The translations under genes and the position numbers were made by a program. Of a stretch of 64,000 bases of DNA, positions 62,181 through 64,000 are shown piece after piece. The stretch spans positions 61 to 64,060 of the forward strand of contig NZ_BDHH01000019.1 in the NCBI RefSeq assembly GCF_001748365.1. The letters are read 5' to 3'. Origin of the DNA: Fusibacter sp. 3D3. GTDB taxonomy: Bacteria > Bacillota > Clostridia > Peptostreptococcales > Acidaminobacteraceae. The notes beneath the pieces are model-generated. The model was not told where the DNA came from and made no database searches. It saw nothing but the letters and a program-made list of their open reading frames with translations. Each line of letters opens with the position of its first letter. Position 1 is the first letter of the stretch.

Positions 62181-63260
62181 CTATTTAGAAATGGTGATGG
62201 TATCGCCATCTTCTAAGTAGGCTTGACCCAAAGTGATCACTTGATCACCAGCATTTAAACCGCTGATCACTTCAAACTGATCATCAAATGCAGCGCCTAA
62301 TTGGATGGCTTGTTTTGTTGCAATTGTACCCTTTACAAGATAGACATAGTCCGTATCGTCCTCGTGAACGACTGCAATTTTTGGAAGCGAGACCACTTTT
62401 CTAGGTGCATCTGTAACGATTTTGAGTTCTGCGAACATTCCCGGTTTGATACTCAAATCACTATTCTCGATTTCCACCATTACAGGATAAGTTTGATCTG
62501 ATCCTGTAATGGGGCTGATGCCTTTAACCGTCCCAGATTTTTCGATGCCCACAGTGGGCAGATTGATCACAACAGATTGCCCTGATTTAAGACGGTTAAT
62601 GTCTTTTTCGGTGACGCCTGATTCTACGGTGAGCGTATTGATGTCTACGATATCATATAGCGGCGTTCCTGGACCAACGGATACGCCCATTTGCTCGTAT
62701 TTTTTTGAGATAATGCCATTCATAGGGGCTTTTATAGTCATGTGCGCCATCTGGTAGTTGAGCTGATCGGTGTTAACTTTACCAGTAGCATAGTCCAGTT
62801 GAGCTTTAGTTAAATAATCTGTAACCTCTTCAATTTGTGATTGTGTTGCATTACCTGATTTATAGAGTTCATTTGTTCGATCAAATGTGCGCTGTGCGGA
62901 ATCAAGTGAAAGTTGATAAAGGTCATTTCCGATGACGGCTTGACGTTTTTGAATTTTGAGTAAGGTATCATCTAGTTTAACTAAAGGGTCGCCAGACTTT
63001 ACAGTATCTCCAACCTCAGCGGCCATAAAATTGATTTGACCACTGACAATGGCAACGACAGTTTGAATTTTATCTGCTTTAACTTGGCCTGGAATGCTGA
63101 GATCGGTCACAATTTCTCTCTCTTCTATGGTCTGAGCTTCAACAGTGATCGCTTCAATTGGTTTTTCAACTTCAAGGGGTGCATTGGGGTCTGCTGATTG
63201 TGTGCCTGAACATCCCGTAAGTGCGATCACTAGTGTAGCGGTGAGTAATAAGCGTTTCAT
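62181..63260 (-). CDS. RND efflux periplasmic-adaptor-type lipoprotein
   Basis: A 359-residue membrane-fusion protein. The lipobox LTGCSG (Cys17) follows a signal peptide, then a biotinyl-lipoyl-like pair of strands (VSGQINFMAAEVGDTVKSGDPL), an alpha hairpin, the second lipoyl half, and beta-barrel domains. It partners the RND pump encoded upstream. In a Gram-positive it would be anchored outside the membrane. The pump gene ends nine bases before this one starts, so both are one operon. Confidence 0.9.
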   Translation of the reverse strand: MKRLLLTATLVIALTGCSGTQSADPNAPLEVEKPIEAITVEAQTIEEREIVTDLSIPGQVKADKIQTVVAIVSGQINFMAAEVGDTVKSGDPLVKLDDTLLKIQKRQAVIGNDLYQLSLDSAQRTFDRTNELYKSGNATQSQIEEVTDYLTKAQLDYATGKVNTDQLNYQMAHMTIKAPMNGIISKKYEQMGVSVGPGTPLYDIVDINTLTVESGVTEKDINRLKSGQSVVINLPTVGIEKSGTVKGISPITGSDQTYPVMVEIENSDLSIKPGMFAELKIVTDAPRKVVSLPKIAVVHEDDTDYVYLVKGTIATKQAIQLGAAFDDQFEVISGLNAGDQVITLGQAYLEDGDTITISK

Positions 63261-63269
63261 ATGAGCCTC

Positions 63270-64000
63270 CTAAATTGTTGCAGCGGTTTCGGCTGCATTG
63301 GTTCTTGATTTTTTCTTTTCTTTTTTGTCAATTCTATTGATCTTAAAAGATTCTAACATCGTATAGAGCGTCGGAATTGCCACTAATGTCAGTATAGTAG
63401 ACATCATGAGTCCAAAGATGAGGGCAAATCCCATTTGCTCGAAAAATTCTTGTTTTAGTGTAAGTGGCAAAATACCACCTGCAGTGGTTATGGTTGTTGC
63501 AAGTACAGGCATAAATCGCGTTTTACCCGTTTCTCTTACAGCATCTAGGAGTTCATAACCATTCTGGCGAAGATAGTTGATGTAATCTACCAGAACAATG
63601 GCATCATTTACAGCAATACCAACGAGGGCGACGACGCCGATAAATGCAAGGAATCCAAAGCTGTTACCCGTTAAGAATAATCCAGGCATAACCCCTATGA
63701 GACCAAGTGGTACAGCAAAGAGGACGATAAAGGGTTGTGAAAGTGAATTAAATTGTACAGCGAGTATGAGATATACTAAAATAGCTGCGATCAGCATATT
63801 GATAAACATATCTGTAAAGGAATCTTGCATATCGCCGAGTTCGCCTTCATAAGTGATGCTAATCCCCTCTGGTAGTTTATAATCTGCAATTTTGGCTTTA
63901 AATTGATCAACGATTTCCACTGTGTTGATATCCGCTTCTGTTTGAGATGTCACATTCACACGTCTTTTGCCATCTTCATGTCGAATTGTAGGGGAAGTTG
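63270..64000 (-). CDS. RND-family efflux pump, C-terminal part (cut by window edge)
   Basis: About 243 residues of the C-terminal half of an AcrB/HAE1-type transporter. Reading in from the edge gives SPTIRHEDGKRRVNVTSQTEAD. Transmembrane helices follow, with the helix-10 to helix-11 region GVVALVGIAVNDAIVLVDYINYLR and GKTRFMPVLATTITTAGGILPL typical of RND proteins. The first part lies outside the window, so substrate class cannot be judged. Transcription is toward the adaptor gene. Confidence 0.92.
   Translation of the reverse strand, partial: TSPTIRHEDGKRRVNVTSQTEADINTVEIVDQFKAKIADYKLPEGISITYEGELGDMQDSFTDMFINMLIAAILVYLILAVQFNSLSQPFIVLFAVPLGLIGVMPGLFLTGNSFGFLAFIGVVALVGIAVNDAIVLVDYINYLRQNGYELLDAVRETGKTRFMPVLATTITTAGGILPLTLKQEFFEQMGFALIFGLMMSTILTLVAIPTLYTMLESFKINRIDKKEKKKSRTNAAETAATI

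Noticed and set aside
1-64000. tRNA, rRNA and CRISPR loci
   Set aside because: No cloverleaf, ribosomal or repeat-spacer pattern was seen in any intergenic stretch.

Overview
The window is AT-rich DNA from a low-GC Gram-positive bacterium. Strong AGGAGG-type ribosome binding sites, frequent TTG/GTG starts, an SLH-domain surface protein, FeoA/FeoB plus a small Cys-rich Feo protein, an ANTAR-linked glutamine synthetase locus and abundant cyclic-di-GMP proteins point to an anaerobic or facultative Clostridia-type Firmicute. The genus is not determinable from sequence alone; a Fusibacter/Acidaminobacter-like organism is only a guess.

Bases 1-4930 are accessory DNA. A tyrosine recombinase gene runs off the left edge on the minus strand. 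To its right, on the plus strand, are four structured repeats (390-563, 770-943, 2166-2284, 2895-3010) with the architecture of integron attC sites: R''/L''...L'/R' boxes, a GTT crossover triplet and internal stem-loops. They delimit an ORF-less cassette, a Fic-family cassette with its own promoter and operator, a HAD phosphatase cassette, and a cassette whose Asn-Glu-Pro-repeat ORF is cut by an IS1634-type insertion sequence. Past the IS is the 3' stub of a sigma54 activator gene. Integron-like arrays are uncommon in Firmicutes, so this is one of the two most interesting parts of the window.

Bases 5442-18254 are largely nitrogen and amino-acid control. A periplasmic-binding-domain sensor kinase and NtrC-type regulator precede a sigma54 promoter and an alanine/glycine:cation symporter. 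A PAS-GAF kinase, ammonium transporter (with a leader terminator), glutamine synthetase and ANTAR antiterminator follow. Then comes a BtrH_N-domain protein with a MerR regulator, preceded by a textbook MerR-type promoter. Bases 18310-26404 hold a pectinesterase, a secreted metallophosphatase with LysM, a large SLH/leucine-rich-repeat protein and a membrane-anchored LuxR regulator.

Bases 26763-36932 are short operons: chemoreceptor, MarR-DsbA-DUF1304, acetyltransferases, small hydrolases, and a secreted orphan Cache-like domain. Bases 37286-50880 are a signalling and exopolysaccharide block. It has an attenuated DUF2294-diguanylate cyclase operon, a Cache-GGDEF-EAL protein, and a tightly overlapping trio. 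The trio is an ODP-type metallo-beta-lactamase/degenerate GGDEF/REC fusion, a HEAT-repeat processive GT2 synthase and a membrane-anchored glycosidase-like protein. This looks like a polysaccharide synthase system controlled by second messenger and redox/oxygen state.

Bases 50961-53554 are a Fur-boxed feoAB locus. Bases 55247-62128 are a LacI-controlled GH3 glycosidase and sugar ABC importer operon. The right edge carries a minus-strand RND efflux adaptor and pump, the pump gene cut by the window end.
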